A stretch of 64,000 bases of DNA from contig CDRNVI010000027.1 in NCBI GenBank assembly GCA_977017575.1, positions 1 through 64,000 on the forward strand, given 5' to 3'. This document shows positions 1 through 14,739 of the stretch, piece by piece (position 1 is the stretch's first letter; every line of letters begins with the position of its first letter). Made by a program: the position numbers and the translations under genes. Origin of the DNA: Paramoeba atlantica (lineage: Eukaryota; Discosea). Below the pieces are notes generated by a model that did not search any database, was not told the origin of the DNA, and saw only the letters and a list, made by a program, of their open reading frames with translations.

Positions 1-47
1 GAATGAGGATTGTTCTAGAGAAGGAGGGGTGGCACTGTGGGTACTAG
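1..47 (+). pseudogene. 3' end of a Tc1/mariner-like transposase
   Basis: The first bases encode the C-terminal tail MRIVLEKEGWHCGY followed by TAG. The same tail (IVIEKxGGxCGY) ends the intact transposase at 33156-34268 and the truncated one ending at 20738, so this is a third member of that family, cut by the window edge. The family's usual right terminal repeat does not follow; instead a left terminal repeat of the same family starts at 162. The rest of the gene lies outside the window. Confidence 0.75.
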
Positions 48-161
48 GTTCGTCTGCTCAATTTTATGCCAAAAAGGTGAAATTTCTTAAAAAACTTGCA
101 ATTGACGTTTTTGACCCTCTTACCAATTTATGATACTGCTAAATATACGGGAAACGATATA

Positions 162-257
162 CAGGGATGGGCACGAAAATGTGGGGGGGGGGGGGGTTAA
201 AATTTCTATAACTTGGACAATTTTGGAAAGTAGCACCGCATTCGAGAGCTCTCGCAG
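162..257 (+). repeat. Left terminal repeat of a Tc1-like (DD32E family) element
   Basis: A TA dinucleotide at 160-161 is followed by CAGGGATGGGCAC, a long G run, then a subterminal GAGAGCTCTC palindrome. The same order of motifs forms the left end of the complete element at 32929-34468. No matching right end was found in the next 1.5 kb, so this is probably a decayed or truncated element inserted into the tail of the one ending at 47. Confidence 0.65.
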
Positions 258-1763
258 AGTTACGTGTCATGTGACCCGCAGGTAGACCTGAGGGAATTGG
301 ATCTTGCCCACGCTTTCCACCGCCGTAACGTCACAGCATCGTCCTCCTGGCCAGTTAAAATTGGTGCAATACACGTAGTCTTCCCATGCTTCTGCGGTGC
401 AAAGAAACATGGGAAGGGTGTTGCCAAGCATGTCGTTCATAGTATCAACCGATGGGGGATAAATACTTTTGGTCGCGAAAAGTGATGTACGGTGGACTCA
501 ACCACTATCACATTACTAAAAAATTTCATAGCATGCTGTTTTTCGAGACGTTGCAGGTGATAGCGCAATGAGTTTTTCTAAGGAGTTGCTTTTTTTTGCT
601 TCGTCCTTCAACTGCGCCAAGATAGGAGCCACCGAAGTTGACATTGGTTTTCGCTTGTCATCAGAGAAGAGGTCAAGGGCATTTCGTAGGGGAAGCATTT
701 TCACTCGACCCCCTACCCCCCCCCCTAGCCAGGTAGGGGTCAAAAAAGCTAATTACAACTTTTTTGGGTTCATTTTTTTTGAATGTTTCGGATGAGGAAC
801 AGTAGTAAAGTAGGTTAGAAGACGTGGAAAAGGAGTGCAAAGTAATCTCTAGTATTTAGCCATATGCACTTTAGCCTCCTTGACCAAAAGAAAAAGTTTA
901 CTATAGTCCCGGAAGGCATTCCTAAACGTTTCCGGTTAATCTTCAGAAAAAAAGCGAAAAGTTTCAATGATGGACCCGGGGCTAAGTTTATGAATTTTTC
1001 GAGTGTCTTATAGGGACTTAAGTCGCTCTCAATCGATCGCGAGTGCCGTGCGCTTCTCGGGGCACACGAGGCAGGGAAGGTAAGCACAGGGGGGCGGTGT
1101 TTCTTCGTCGTGAATCACCAACAAATGTACCAATTTTAAAAAAATGTACTCTGTGAAAAACAAATCGACTTTTTTGCGGTTTTTTTTCCCGGTTTAGGTA
1201 TGATACAGGTGTCCACGAGTGAAAAGGACCTCGGATTCGGAACCGATTGGGTTGAAAAACAGTCCCATACAAAATATTTTCCAAATCGAACAAAATGCAA
1301 GACCTGTAGGGGGGGGGGGTAAAAGAGGCTGAACACTACTGTATATGATATGCGCAAAACAAGCGTCACCGAGATCTGCAAAAATGCAATAAAATTAGCC
1401 CAAACGAAGACTTTACACAAATTTTAGAGGGGGGTGACTTATCGTGTCCCTAGGTTTATACAGTAGTACTATATTTACAACTCCATCCCAAATTTTTGAA
1501 ACCGTTCTATGGACATACCTTAGCGAGCACGGAGTGTACGTACGATTTTGCCGTGTACATGCGAGTACGTACTCGTGTACGTACAGAGCAGTTTGCTTGT
1601 TTTTAGTTTTGTAAAAAGCTACGTTTATGGGAATACCTCAAGAGGACCGGAAAAAATAGTTTTATTTGATGTACGTAAACGTTTGAAAAAATCATGTTTT
1701 TCTGAACTAAATTTGTTTAACATACGCTTTCTACAAAACTTGATTAACAATTACTTGTTCTAT
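258..1763. other. Stretch without a supported gene
   Basis: Only short overlapping frames occur, none with recognisable motifs, and several of them need a non-ATG start. The region has poly-G and poly-T runs typical of decayed transposon DNA, such as a G run at 1310-1319. I see no family assignment. Confidence 0.5.
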
Positions 1764-2027
1764 ATGACGTCCATGTCACAGATATCTCCAAGCACGTATG
1801 GGAGCTCTGATAGCATGAGCTCAGGTTACACGAGCTCGGAGTCCACGAGTTGGGAGGCAACTTCGGAGAGCAGTTCCGGAAATTCACAAATTTGCCGATC
1901 AGGCTCTTCTGACGTTTCATCTTTGTCTTCTCACTCACCGGAGTACGCAAACTCCGATTCAGAGGATGATCCGAACGGGGATCAGAAGATGAGTCAAAAG
2001 ACTCGGAATCTCGGACTCTGGGTATGA
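1764..2027 (+). CDS. Ser/Glu-rich low-complexity protein (hypothetical)
   Basis: The ATG at 1764 opens a frame of 87 codons that is strongly enriched in Ser, Thr, Glu and Asp (for example SSDSMSSGYTSSESTSWEA and NSDSEDDPNG). No domain is recognised. An earlier start at 1548 would add a basic, unlike segment and is less likely. The composition resembles the acidic poly-Ser frames at 24584 and 38310-38774, so it may belong to a family of disordered acidic proteins. It stops at 2027 and another frame with a decapeptide repeat opens at 2130; the two could be one gene broken by a frameshift, but this is not shown. Confidence 0.35.
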   Translation: MTSMSQISPSTYGSSDSMSSGYTSSESTSWEATSESSSGNSQICRSGSSDVSSLSSHSPEYANSDSEDDPNGDQKMSQKTRNLGLWV

Positions 2028-2129
2028 ATTTTTTGAAGAGACTCTTTTCAAAATACATCAAGATATTCAGGGTCTGTTCAAGAAGATAAAGATATCATCT
2101 TTATCCAGTTCCTCCGAAGTTCGTGGAAC

Positions 2130-3059
2130 TTGAAAAATGTTTCGACATCCATCTTATCGAAGGCAGCAGAAGGCCCCTATGCCAAAGTGTTCGACCTCAG
2201 TCCTCCAATCAACGAACTTCCAATCCCCATCCCTCTGACCATCCATCTATTGACCCTCAGCACTCTGATGCACTCTGATGTTCCACCTACTGACTCTCAG
2301 CCCTCTGATGTTCCGCCTATTGACCCGCAGCACTCTGATGTTCCATCTATTGACCCTCAGCACACTGATGTTCCGCCTATTGACCCTCAGCACACTGACG
2401 TTCCATCTATTGACCCTCAGCACACTGATGTTCCACCTATTGACCCTCAGCACACCGATATTCCATCTATTGACCCTCAGCACTCTGATATTCCACCTAT
2501 TGACTCTTGGCCCTCTGATGTTCCACCTATTTACCCTCAGCACACTGATGTTCCATCTATTGACCCTCAGCACACTGATGTTCCACCTATTGACCCTAAG
2601 CACACTAATGTTCCACCTATTGACCTTCAGCACACTAATGTTCAACCTATTTACCCTCAGCACACTGATGTTCCATCTATTGACCCTCAGCACACCGATG
2701 TTCCATCTATTGACCCTCAGCACTCTGATATTCCACCTATTGACCCTAAGCACACTAATGTTCCACCTATTGACTCTCGGCCCTCTGATGTTCAACCTAT
2801 TGACCCTCAGCACACTGATGTTCCATCTATTGACCCTCAGCACTCTGGTATTCCACCTATTGACCCTCAGCACACTGATGTTCCATCTATTGACCCTCAG
2901 ATCTATAGACCTCTGATCGCCAACCTGATTTTCGCAACGCTCGCCGTTCTCTCCACTCGAGCTCTAAGGAAAATGAAAAGGGCGAAAACGCGAAATCGTT
3001 ACGACGCGCAGAACGCGAAAAGGAAAAGCGCAAAGCTGAAGCTCATCGTCATCGAGTAA
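2130..3059 (+). CDS. Decapeptide-repeat protein, about 20 copies of DPQHTDVPPI (hypothetical)
   Basis: This 309-codon frame holds about 22 tandem copies of a 10-residue unit close to DPQHTDVPSI or DPQHTDVPPI, encoded by a 30-bp minisatellite. All copies keep the frame and most changes are single-residue substitutions, which suggests either selection on the frame or recent expansion. The tail after 2900 is basic (KMKRAKTRNRYDAQNAKRK). In another frame the same tail reads as a more regular charged helix (SLRRAEREKEKRKAEAHRHR), so a small frameshift after the repeat is possible. No signal peptide or known domain is seen. The translation could also be incidental to a noncoding minisatellite. Confidence 0.35.
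   Translation: MKNVSTSILSKAAEGPYAKVFDLSPPINELPIPIPLTIHLLTLSTLMHSDVPPTDSQPSDVPPIDPQHSDVPSIDPQHTDVPPIDPQHTDVPSIDPQHTDVPPIDPQHTDIPSIDPQHSDIPPIDSWPSDVPPIYPQHTDVPSIDPQHTDVPPIDPKHTNVPPIDLQHTNVQPIYPQHTDVPSIDPQHTDVPSIDPQHSDIPPIDPKHTNVPPIDSRPSDVQPIDPQHTDVPSIDPQHSGIPPIDPQHTDVPSIDPQIYRPLIANLIFATLAVLSTRALRKMKRAKTRNRYDAQNAKRKSAKLKLIVIE
2230..2910 (+). repeat. 30-bp minisatellite, about 22 copies
   Basis: The unit is close to ATTGACCCTCAGCACACTGA plus TGTTCCATCT, repeated head to tail with about 5-15% divergence between copies. Two alternating variants (PPI and PSI forms) suggest that larger dimers were also amplified. Confidence 0.95.
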
Positions 3060-3389
3060 AATTCGAAGCAATACATATTGCTTACATCGAAATTCGAAGC
3101 AATACATATTGAGTACTGTGACCCCCCCCTTTAATATGCACCCCCCTCTTACCTCCCTTTAATATGCACAAAATGGAGGCTGAAGAAAATTTGTGCGGTG
3201 GGACCCCCCCCTTTAATATGCACAAAATTGAAGCTGAAGAAAGTTCGTGTGGTGGGACCGATTTGATTTTTTCTTTTTTTATTCTGTTTGGAAAGTCACT
3301 TAGGCTACCAACTTCCAACATTAAGTTACTCAATACTGTAGACTTTTTAGCTTTCTCTATCTGCTCTATCTGTTTCTCTTCGTCAACAC

Positions 3390-4019
3390 ATGTCGCACAC
3401 GGACGGTGTAGCGACAACCGTGCATATGATAAAAGGTCCGCTGTCGAGTTGGGCTCGGTCAGCGCCACCCTCCCCCCAGGTAGGGGAACGGGCACCTGTT
3501 CTACAAACGAATGCACCTCCAACGGTAAACGAAAAAAAACGGCAGCGAGTTGAACTCACAATTTACGACAAACGCGTGATTTGTCGATCCCAGGATTCGG
3601 TGAAGGCTATTCGAGAAATGTACGGGATATCTCGGAGAACAGTGTACGACATCCGTGCGACTGGGATATTGAATTATCAAAAATTAATAAATCGAAATAT
3701 GGGGAACCAGCATCGTAACAGAGGGTTTAACACCAAAGGAGGTGATTACAACGACCCGGAGTCTGTCACGTACAATAAGGCAGAGGCAATGTGTGAAGTT
3801 CATCGTGCTTGTGAAAAGGCATCTTCCTTGTGGTGTCCCTTGACCAAATCCATTGTAATCGATCTAATACGCCAAAACACGAAGTTGACTTCGGTTTCAG
3901 CATTGGAAGACACATATGCACGCTTTCGGAAGCATTATGGGTGGGTTGGAGAACGAAATAGTTTTTTTGAATACTGGAAAGACAAGATTGATGTTAGGGT
4001 TCAATCGCCCACCTTCTGA
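3390..4019 (+). CDS. Helix-turn-helix DNA-binding protein of the TIR element
   Basis: This is a 209-codon frame. A predicted homeodomain-like helix-turn-helix lies at about residues 54-86 (IYDKRVICRSQDSVKAIREM then YGISRRTVYDIR), preceded by a basic stretch (KKRQRVEL). The rest has no known motif. It overlaps the Ulp1-like frame by about 100 bases. Near 3965 there is a run of seven T where a one-base shift would join HTH and protease into one protein of about 370 residues. Role inferred: DNA binding, perhaps of the element's own termini. Confidence 0.5.
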   Translation: MSHTDGVATTVHMIKGPLSSWARSAPPSPQVGERAPVLQTNAPPTVNEKKRQRVELTIYDKRVICRSQDSVKAIREMYGISRRTVYDIRATGILNYQKLINRNMGNQHRNRGFNTKGGDYNDPESVTYNKAEAMCEVHRACEKASSLWCPLTKSIVIDLIRQNTKLTSVSALEDTYARFRKHYGWVGERNSFFEYWKDKIDVRVQSPTF

Positions 4020-4533
4020 TCTAATTACCACTGATTCACGCATTGTTGCCGTTCTCTTCTTTAACAAACACTTTATTTTGGTAGAACTCCGAAGGTCCCT
4101 GCTCACAGTGTATGACAGCTATGAGGCGTATTCTCCATTCGCCCGAAGCGACTTTTTAAAATTATTCTTGGAACGGGCAACTCCTCTTCTTGGGCAAGAA
4201 AGTGGGAACATTCGTGTTAAATATGAAAAGATCTTACAACAGGAGCCTATGCTAAATGAATGCGGATTGCATGTTGTTAACAACTTATGCTCTTTGTTAT
4301 TCTACCCTGCAACTTTTTCTAGGGTTGACAATGTGCTTGTCAGAAAAAATCTTTCCAGGTCCTGGTGGCCTCGTGGTCCAGGAATTCCTCTACCCCCTGA
4401 ACGAACAACAAATTCCGAAGAAACCCTTGGAGAAGTGTCCGTGGAGAACGTGTCGGAAGATGATTCTGATTGTTCTATAATTGTGAATTTAGTGAATGAT
4501 TTGAACTTTGAAGATGAGTCCGTTAACAGTTGA
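3916..4533 (+). CDS. Ulp1/SENP-like cysteine protease (C48 type)
   Basis: The 205-codon frame has the order of catalytic signatures of Ulp1-type de-SUMOylating proteases: His in FFNKHFILVEL (about residue 53), Asp in LTVYDSYEA (about residue 67), Gln in ILQQEPMLNE, and Cys in NECGLHVVNNLC (about residue 116). The first part of the usual fold is short here, so the true N-terminus probably lies in the upstream overlapping frame (3390-4019). The tail is acidic. The expected role is cleavage of SUMO or another ubiquitin-like protein. The gene sits inside a TIR transposon, as Ulp1 genes do in some plant Mutator-like elements. Confidence 0.55.
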   Translation: MHAFGSIMGGLENEIVFLNTGKTRLMLGFNRPPSDLITTDSRIVAVLFFNKHFILVELRRSLLTVYDSYEAYSPFARSDFLKLFLERATPLLGQESGNIRVKYEKILQQEPMLNECGLHVVNNLCSLLFYPATFSRVDNVLVRKNLSRSWWPRGPGIPLPPERTTNSEETLGEVSVENVSEDDSDCSIIVNLVNDLNFEDESVNS

Positions 4534-5154
4534 AAACTTTATGGGGTCAGGGACATTGTCAAGCAAATGTTGGGGCTTAGCGAACCTCACCTCCCGAGCT
4601 TTATTTCCGTCCACAGCAACGGTTCATATTGTAATATTAGTTTTTACCACGGAACTGGGTTTTTCTGTGGTTTTTACTCGGTGTCGTGTAAGTCCTCGGA
4701 GTGCTTCTCCAGGCATATTCTACTATGGGCGTTCAACAAACTCGAAATAATGGGAGCTTGCGAAAGTAATTCGTATTGTATATATAGGGACAAAAATGTA
4801 CATGGATAATGTATATGATACAGTATATTAAAATGTATAGAGTGGGATAAAAAGAAGCTATCCGAGTACTAATTTAAATTAGTAAATTAGTAAATTAGTA
4901 AATTAGTACTAATTTAAATTAGTATCCTATGAATCAGTTACATTAGTAACTAGTATTTAGGTATACACATTTTTTATATTTTTTACTTTAAGCACTTTCT
5001 TGTTTATTAGTGTTACACAGGCTTCATGAAAAAAATCTTTGCTCGAGAACAATTCCTTCACTCTCTTCCCCTCCGTCATCGACCCTTGCTTCGCTACCGA
5101 TGTCATTGGCACCATGTACGCACTTTCTACCATCCCCCTTGTTTCACCCTTTTC

Positions 5155-5270
5155 TTCCCCCCTTTATTATGTACCCCCCCCCTTATTATGCACCCACCCC
5201 TTTATTATGCACCCCCCTTTATTATGCACCCCCCCTTTATTATGCACCCCCCCCCTTTATTATGCACAAA
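5155..5270 (+). repeat. Short C-rich tandem repeat beside the right TIR
   Basis: Six to seven copies of a 16-19-bp unit close to CCCCCCTTTATTATGCAC lie just inside the right end of the element at 3116-5308. The unit mimics part of the terminal repeat (CCCCCCTTTAATATGCAC), so it may be amplified terminal sequence or an array of transposase-binding sites. Confidence 0.8.
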
Positions 5271-5366
5271 CTCCAAAAACGTGTGCATATTAAAGGGGGG
5301 GGTCACAGTACAATCTTCTAAGAGAAGTATAAAAGAGAAATATCGCATGCGTGCTCTTCTAACATA

Positions 5367-5696
5367 CTGTGACCCCCCCCTTTATACTTCGCCCATTTTG
5401 AGCAGTAACGAAGTATAAAGGGGGGGTCTGAATTTTTTCCCCGCTGTAAAAACAAGTGTAAGAAAAAGGCCGTGCCGCTTCGCGGCGCGGCTCATCCAGT
5501 TTTCCTGTCTTTCCTTCTATCTCACCTTCCATTTCTGGAAGGAAAGAATGGGAACGTTCTTGTTTTTTTTCCAAAGGTTTTAGAAGAATTATGAAAAATT
5601 AGAAAAAAAATCGCCCCCCCCCTTCGGGGGGGCACACGAAAAACGAAGTATAAAGGGGGGGGTCTGACCAGCGAGGTATAAAGGAGGGGGTCACAG
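5367..5696. mobile_element. MITE of the CTGTGACCCCCCC family (330 bp)
   Basis: The element lies between TA dinucleotides at 5365-5366 and 5697-5698. Its ends are CTGTGACCCCCCCCTTTATA and the imperfect inverse TATAAAGGAGGGGGTCACAG. Next to each end there is a second inner repeat (GAAGTATAAAGGGGGGG). Internal hairpins include a C run facing a G run around TTCG. It shares about 130 bp near its right side with the MITE at 14740-15265. No coding capacity is seen. Confidence 0.85.
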
Positions 5697-5932
5697 TATT
5701 ATGATTACAAGTTTCGGTCCAAAAGAAGTACGCTTCATCTTTCTCCCGAGAAAAGGGAGGCCCGTGTGAATTTCTGTCGCGCACTGCTTAAAGAAGATGA
5801 AGGCCTTTTCGACGTACGTGAAACATTGTGCGCCGGATAGATCACCGTATTGTAGGAACGGCCCCTTTTCAGAGGGAAGTACCTGGTGCTCAAAAATTCG
5901 TAAAAGTAGCATAGAAATAGTACTATAGAAAG

Positions 5933-6168
5933 GTGATTCTTCGGGATCATTGGATTCCATATCCCAGGAAAAATCCCCAGGCGATCTACATGGACGATGG
6001 AGCTCCTCCGCATCGTTCTAAGCTTACTTCTTTGTGGTGGGAAAGTATGTTCGCCAGATCGAGAACTTCCCCTTGCTTGAGGCGATACGTTTCTGTCGAT
6101 GGAAACCCTCTGCCGTTTTGGCCTGCGGATTCTCCGGATTTTAATTCGGGGTCCGACAAAGTCAAAAT
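5933..6168 (+). pseudogene. Tc1/mariner-like transposase remnant (long D-E spacing family)
   Basis: The frame preserves IYMDDGAPPHRSKLTSLWW and then LPFWPADSPDFN, which correspond to the second catalytic Asp and the segment just before the catalytic Glu of DDE transposases. The usual PIE that should follow PDFN reads SGS and the frame then turns into AT-rich sequence, so the catalytic Glu is lost. The distance between the two conserved blocks is longer than in Tc1 and matches the relative at 37892-38305. The N-terminal half is missing. Confidence 0.7.
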
Positions 6169-6549
6169 TTTTGAAATTTTTAGGATTATCAAAAAACAAT
6201 TGACCCAAAAAAAAGTAAAAATATTTTTCCAAAATCGACTCCTAAAACGTATTTTCAGAGCTTGAGACCTCAGCTACCATTCTACGACGTTTGTTTTTAT
6301 AGATTCGCCTCCTACCCCTACTGGTAAGGCATCAAAAACGCCCCAAATTCGGGGTAAAATTTCCCAATTTTCGCCGAAAAATCGAGCGTTTTTATCCAAA
6401 AAAACAGGGGTCTGAAAATATATTGTGCCCCCCCCACTTATTTGTCACCACTTTTTCGAAAACAGGACAATTTATTTGGTTAGATGAAACAAAAGTCCCA
6501 AACTTTTTTCTTTATTTTGGGAATCTCCAAAGCATTCGGATAAAGTTGG

Positions 6550-7373
6550 CTTCACATACCCGACTTATGTGACTTCCATAACTCCGCATTACCCAGTCCC
6601 AAGCCTGGGGAAGGACCACGTGCATACATAAACGTATACACATGCTCCGGGGGAGGAGGGTGGAAGAAGTTATCGGGACATATACCCCGGGAAGTTGTGG
6701 GGATTTTTGCCACGGGAAAATATCGGGACTTGTGCCCGGGGAAAATATCGGGACTTGTGCCCGGGGAAGATATCGGGACTTGTGCTCGGGGAAGATATCG
6801 GGACTTGTACCCGGGGAAGATATCGGGACTTGTGCCCGGGGATGATATCGGGACGTGTGCCCGGGGAAGACATCGGGATTTGTGCCCGGGGAAGATATCG
6901 GGACTTGTGCCCGGGGAAGATATCGGGACGTGTGCCGGGGGAAAATATCGGGATTTTTGACCGGGGAAGATATCGGGATTTGTGCCCGGGGAAGATATGG
7001 GGACATGTGCCCGGGCAAGGCATCGGGACTTGTGCCCGGGGAAAATATCGGGATTTTTGACCGGGGAAGATATCGGGACTTGTGCCCGGGGAAAACATCG
7101 GGACGTGTGCCCGGGGAAGACATCGGGACTTGTGCCCGGGGAAGACATCGGGACGTGTGCCCGGGGAAGACATCGGGACTTGTGCCCGGGGAAAATACTA
7201 CTTACGTACACTGTACTACGAGGGGCATTACTACGAAGGGTATGATTGGGGAGGTAGGATCTAATTGGACTAGGTAGCGCTAGTATCTAATTGGGCGAAT
7301 CGTCTAAATGAAACGGGGGACTTGGGACTTGCTATGCAAAATTATGGAAGTCACATAAGTCAGGTATGTGAAG
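6550..7373. mobile_element. Inverted-repeat element enclosing a minisatellite
   Basis: A 32-bp sequence starting CTTCACATACCCGACTTATG at 6550-6581 recurs inverted, with one mismatch, at 7342-7373. Between the arms is a 24-bp minisatellite (6676-7193) and AT-rich flanks. No transposase and no clear target-site duplication are visible. It may be a nonautonomous DNA transposon, or a palindromic rearrangement. Confidence 0.65.
6676..7193. repeat. 24-bp minisatellite, about 21 copies
   Basis: The unit is close to CCCGGGGAAGATATCGGGAC plus TTGT. Copies alternate between ACTTGTGCC, ACGTGTGCC and ATTTTTGACC forms. All six frames stay open in places because 24 is a multiple of three, so the Arg/Gly/Pro-rich frames here are not evidence for a gene. 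Confidence 0.95.
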
Positions 7374-7705
7374 TGTAGGTTTCTCATCCTTGGGTGGGAA
7401 GCCATATTTCACCTACGGCGTAATGTGATCATTTGATGGGTTGGGTGGATGTGATCAGGATTTTTTTTGTTCTGTGAACGAATTTGGTACAGTATTGAAT
7501 GCGTATAGTATGTACGCATTCGTGCAGTGAAAAATACTTTTCGTCGGAAAAATATCGAATATGCTTTGTGGCTCCCTTCTATTCGATTTTTATGAATCAA
7601 AGATGATCAAAAGTATGTTATAAACCATGGCAATGGTATCAAAGTTATTAATTGTCCAAGACTACTATACTCGAATTACACGTGTAGTTTCGACCACAAC
7701 ATATC

Positions 7706-8158
7706 ATGGCTCGTGTTGCAAAGAAGCCTAAAAAAGGCAGTATTCCAGCGAAGAAAGCGAATACGCGAGACCGGTCTTCCGGCACTTCCTCCCAGAGTGA
7801 CCCCATGGAAAAACCTCGCGAATGTCCGACGAGCCGCCGCCGGCGAAGTTCGATGCACAGGGTCCCTTCCCCCTCCCCAGAGCGGCCACGTCGAACTCGT
7901 CGAGGGTCTCGTTTCCCGTCTTACTTAAATTCCACTTGTTCGTTCTCGCGGAATTCAACCCGTAGCGAACGCCGTCAAAAGGAAGATATTAAGAAGGAAA
8001 AAGCTCGAGAACGACATGAAAGGTCATTGGGAACTGCATGTCGTCGCTTGCTCGAACAAGCGAGAAGCGAAATTGGAACGCCTGAGTCAAAATCTTTCAT
8101 AGAAAAACTTCGTAATCTTCGAAACTTCCCCTTCGAGGGCGTCCACCCTGCATCCTGA
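7706..8158 (+). CDS. Basic, Ser/Arg-rich protein upstream of a Tc1 transposase
   Basis: From the ATG at 7706 the frame runs 150 codons to a TGA at 8156. It is rich in Arg, Ser and Lys with a possible charged helix at about residues 78-125 (SERRQKEDIKKEKARERHE). It does not show the first helix-turn-helix expected for a Tc1 transposase. After the TGA the same frame continues without another stop into the Tc1 transposase. The stop lies in the loop of a perfect 16-bp inverted repeat (8132-8192). It may be an independent gene, or an unusual N-terminal extension of the transposase cut off by a nonsense change. Confidence 0.4.
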   Translation: MARVAKKPKKGSIPAKKANTRDRSSGTSSQSDPMEKPRECPTSRRRRSSMHRVPSPSPERPRRTRRGSRFPSYLNSTCSFSRNSTRSERRQKEDIKKEKARERHERSLGTACRRLLEQARSEIGTPESKSFIEKLRNLRNFPFEGVHPAS

Positions 8159-8192
8159 GAGTATCAGGCCCTCGGAGGTGGACGCCCTCGAA
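8132..8192. other. Perfect 16-bp inverted repeat around an in-frame TGA
   Basis: TTCGAGGGCGTCCACC at 8132-8147 and its exact complement at 8177-8192 flank a 29-base loop that contains the TGA at 8156-8158. The right arm encodes the Gly-Arg-Pro-Arg linker normally found between the two helix-turn-helix units of Tc1 transposases, so the left arm may be an inverted copy made by a local rearrangement. Confidence 0.8.
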
Positions 8193-9034
8193 AGCTTTCC
8201 GAGCCGTGCACACGCCGTGTGCGACGACTTGTGTTCTCCGGAAATTCTGCGCGAGAGGTATCATCTCAGCTGCGCCGCGAGGGCGTTGCTGATGTTGTTC
8301 CTCAGTCTATCCGAGTTTCGATGCACCGCTTCGGACACAAAGGTAGAAAGCGTGTCCGCAAGCCCTACTTGTCCAAGCGCCATCGCAAGCTTCGGATGGA
8401 CTTTGACACGGCCCATGAGCACTGGACAGTGCACGACTGGGCTCCAGTTGTATGGTCGGACGAGACGAAGATCTCGCGCTTTGAAACGGGGGGAAGTCTT
8501 TGGACATGGGGGACCCCGGGGGAGGAACTGGGTGAAAAAGGGGTAATTCCCACGGTAAAGTACGGAGAGGGGCGCATCATGATTTGGGCGTGCATGTCCC
8601 GAAGCGGTGTGGGGCATGTGCGTCTAGTTCAAGGGAACCTGAACGCCACACAGTACGTCGAGATTCTTGAAGAGAATCTTGCCCCCTCCATCGAAACTAT
8701 GGGTCTAGACCCCCCAATGGTCATCTTCCAACAAGATAATGACCCCAAGCACACAAGCCATTGTGCGCAACGGCACCTCCGGGGTACCGGGTTTGAAGTC
8801 ATGCGGTGGCCCCCGCAGTCCCCTGACTTAAATCCAATCGAAAACGTTTGGGGGGAACTCAAGCGGCGCCTTGCAGCGCACGATGAACCACCAAGCGGGG
8901 TCCGAGAGTTGTGGGAGAGGGTAAAAATGGAATGGGCGAACATACCACCCTCAGTATGTCGTGCCCAGGTGGACAGTATGCCTGCCCGTATAAAGGCAGT
9001 GCTGAAGGCTCGTGGGGGGAATACTAAATACTAA
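8159..9034 (+). pseudogene. Tc1-like DD34E transposase, N-terminally broken
   Basis: The frame reads GRPRKLSEPCTRRVRRLVFS, which matches the linker and second helix-turn-helix of Tc1 transposases. The full catalytic core follows: first Asp in VVWSDETKI, second in IFQQDNDPKHTS, and Glu in SPDLNPIENVWGEL, with 34 residues between the last two, as in Tc1 (DD34E). The C-terminus (KAVLKARGGNTKY) is complete. The first helix-turn-helix is not visible, and an in-frame TGA separates the core from the upstream frame at 7706. An ATG at 8219 would give a 271-residue protein lacking part of the DNA-binding region. Terminal repeats were not found; the huge microsatellite begins 290 bp downstream. Confidence 0.8.
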
Positions 9035-9321
9035 TTTTACGGGCATAATCTCTCTTGGGCGATTACGTTTCATCTATTTTTTGGGACAAGATTTTCTCTA
9101 TAATAGGTAGCAAAAAAACCTTTCGAATGCTAAACTTTTTTATATTCATTCTTATTTCTTTGGTAGAACGAACTGAGGTGAACTATCTACGGGTACTATT
9201 AGGTGACACTCATGCCTACACTACTAGCACACATTACCAGCGCAACGGTGATATTTAATCAATAGCTCTATACAAAAGAAAAAAAAACGAAACATTCGAA
9301 CGGTTTTTTTGCTGACTGTAT

Positions 9322-14611
<5,290 letters not shown>

Positions 14612-14632
14612 AAATTTGGGCACCGTAAAAAT

Positions 14633-14670
14633 CACCCACTATTGGCAAACTTTTTTGCCAATAGTGGGTG
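14633..14670. other. Perfect 17-bp hairpin at the edge of the microsatellite
   Basis: CACCCACTATTGGCAAA (14633-14649) and its exact complement (14654-14670) flank a 4-base loop, 21 bp after the array ends. It lies next to a C-rich MITE-like end and may be a transposon terminus or a fold-back. Confidence 0.85.
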
Positions 14671-14739
14671 TACCCCCCCTTTACAATGGACGGTACTGTA
14701 TTCGTGTCATTTGTTATGTCTAAGAAGTATCAGTGCTAG

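Larger units (their letters stand above)
3116..5308 (+). mobile_element. 2.2-kb TIR transposon at a TA target, carrying HTH and Ulp1-like protease genes
   Basis: A TA at 3114-3115 is followed by CTGTGACCCCCCCCTTTAAT; the exact inverse lies before a TA at 5309-5310. The terminal repeats match over about 26 bp, and the TA duplication is that of Tc1/mariner-type insertion. The first bases are the same as those of the MITE at 5367-5696. Inside are a helix-turn-helix protein (3390-4019) and a SUMO-protease-like protein (3916-4533), but no DDE transposase is recognisable. The element is therefore probably moved in trans and carries a captured protease gene. Just outside the left end a 21-bp motif is repeated twice (3061-3111). 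Confidence 0.8.

Noticed and set aside
264..485. 73-codon frame as a small gene
   Set aside because: It needs a GTG start, overlaps transposon end sequence, and has no recognised motif.
2247..2916. Alternative frames over the 30-bp minisatellite (VNRWNISVLR and TLMFHLLTLS repeats)
   Set aside because: All are shadows of the same tandem repeat; the DPQHTDVPPI frame is the only one with a natural start and a plausible tail, and even that is uncertain.
6512..7277. Arg/Pro/Gly-rich frames on both strands, and a CRISPR-like look of the 24-bp repeats
   Set aside because: Units are contiguous with no unique spacers, so it is a minisatellite; frames remain open because the unit is a multiple of three.
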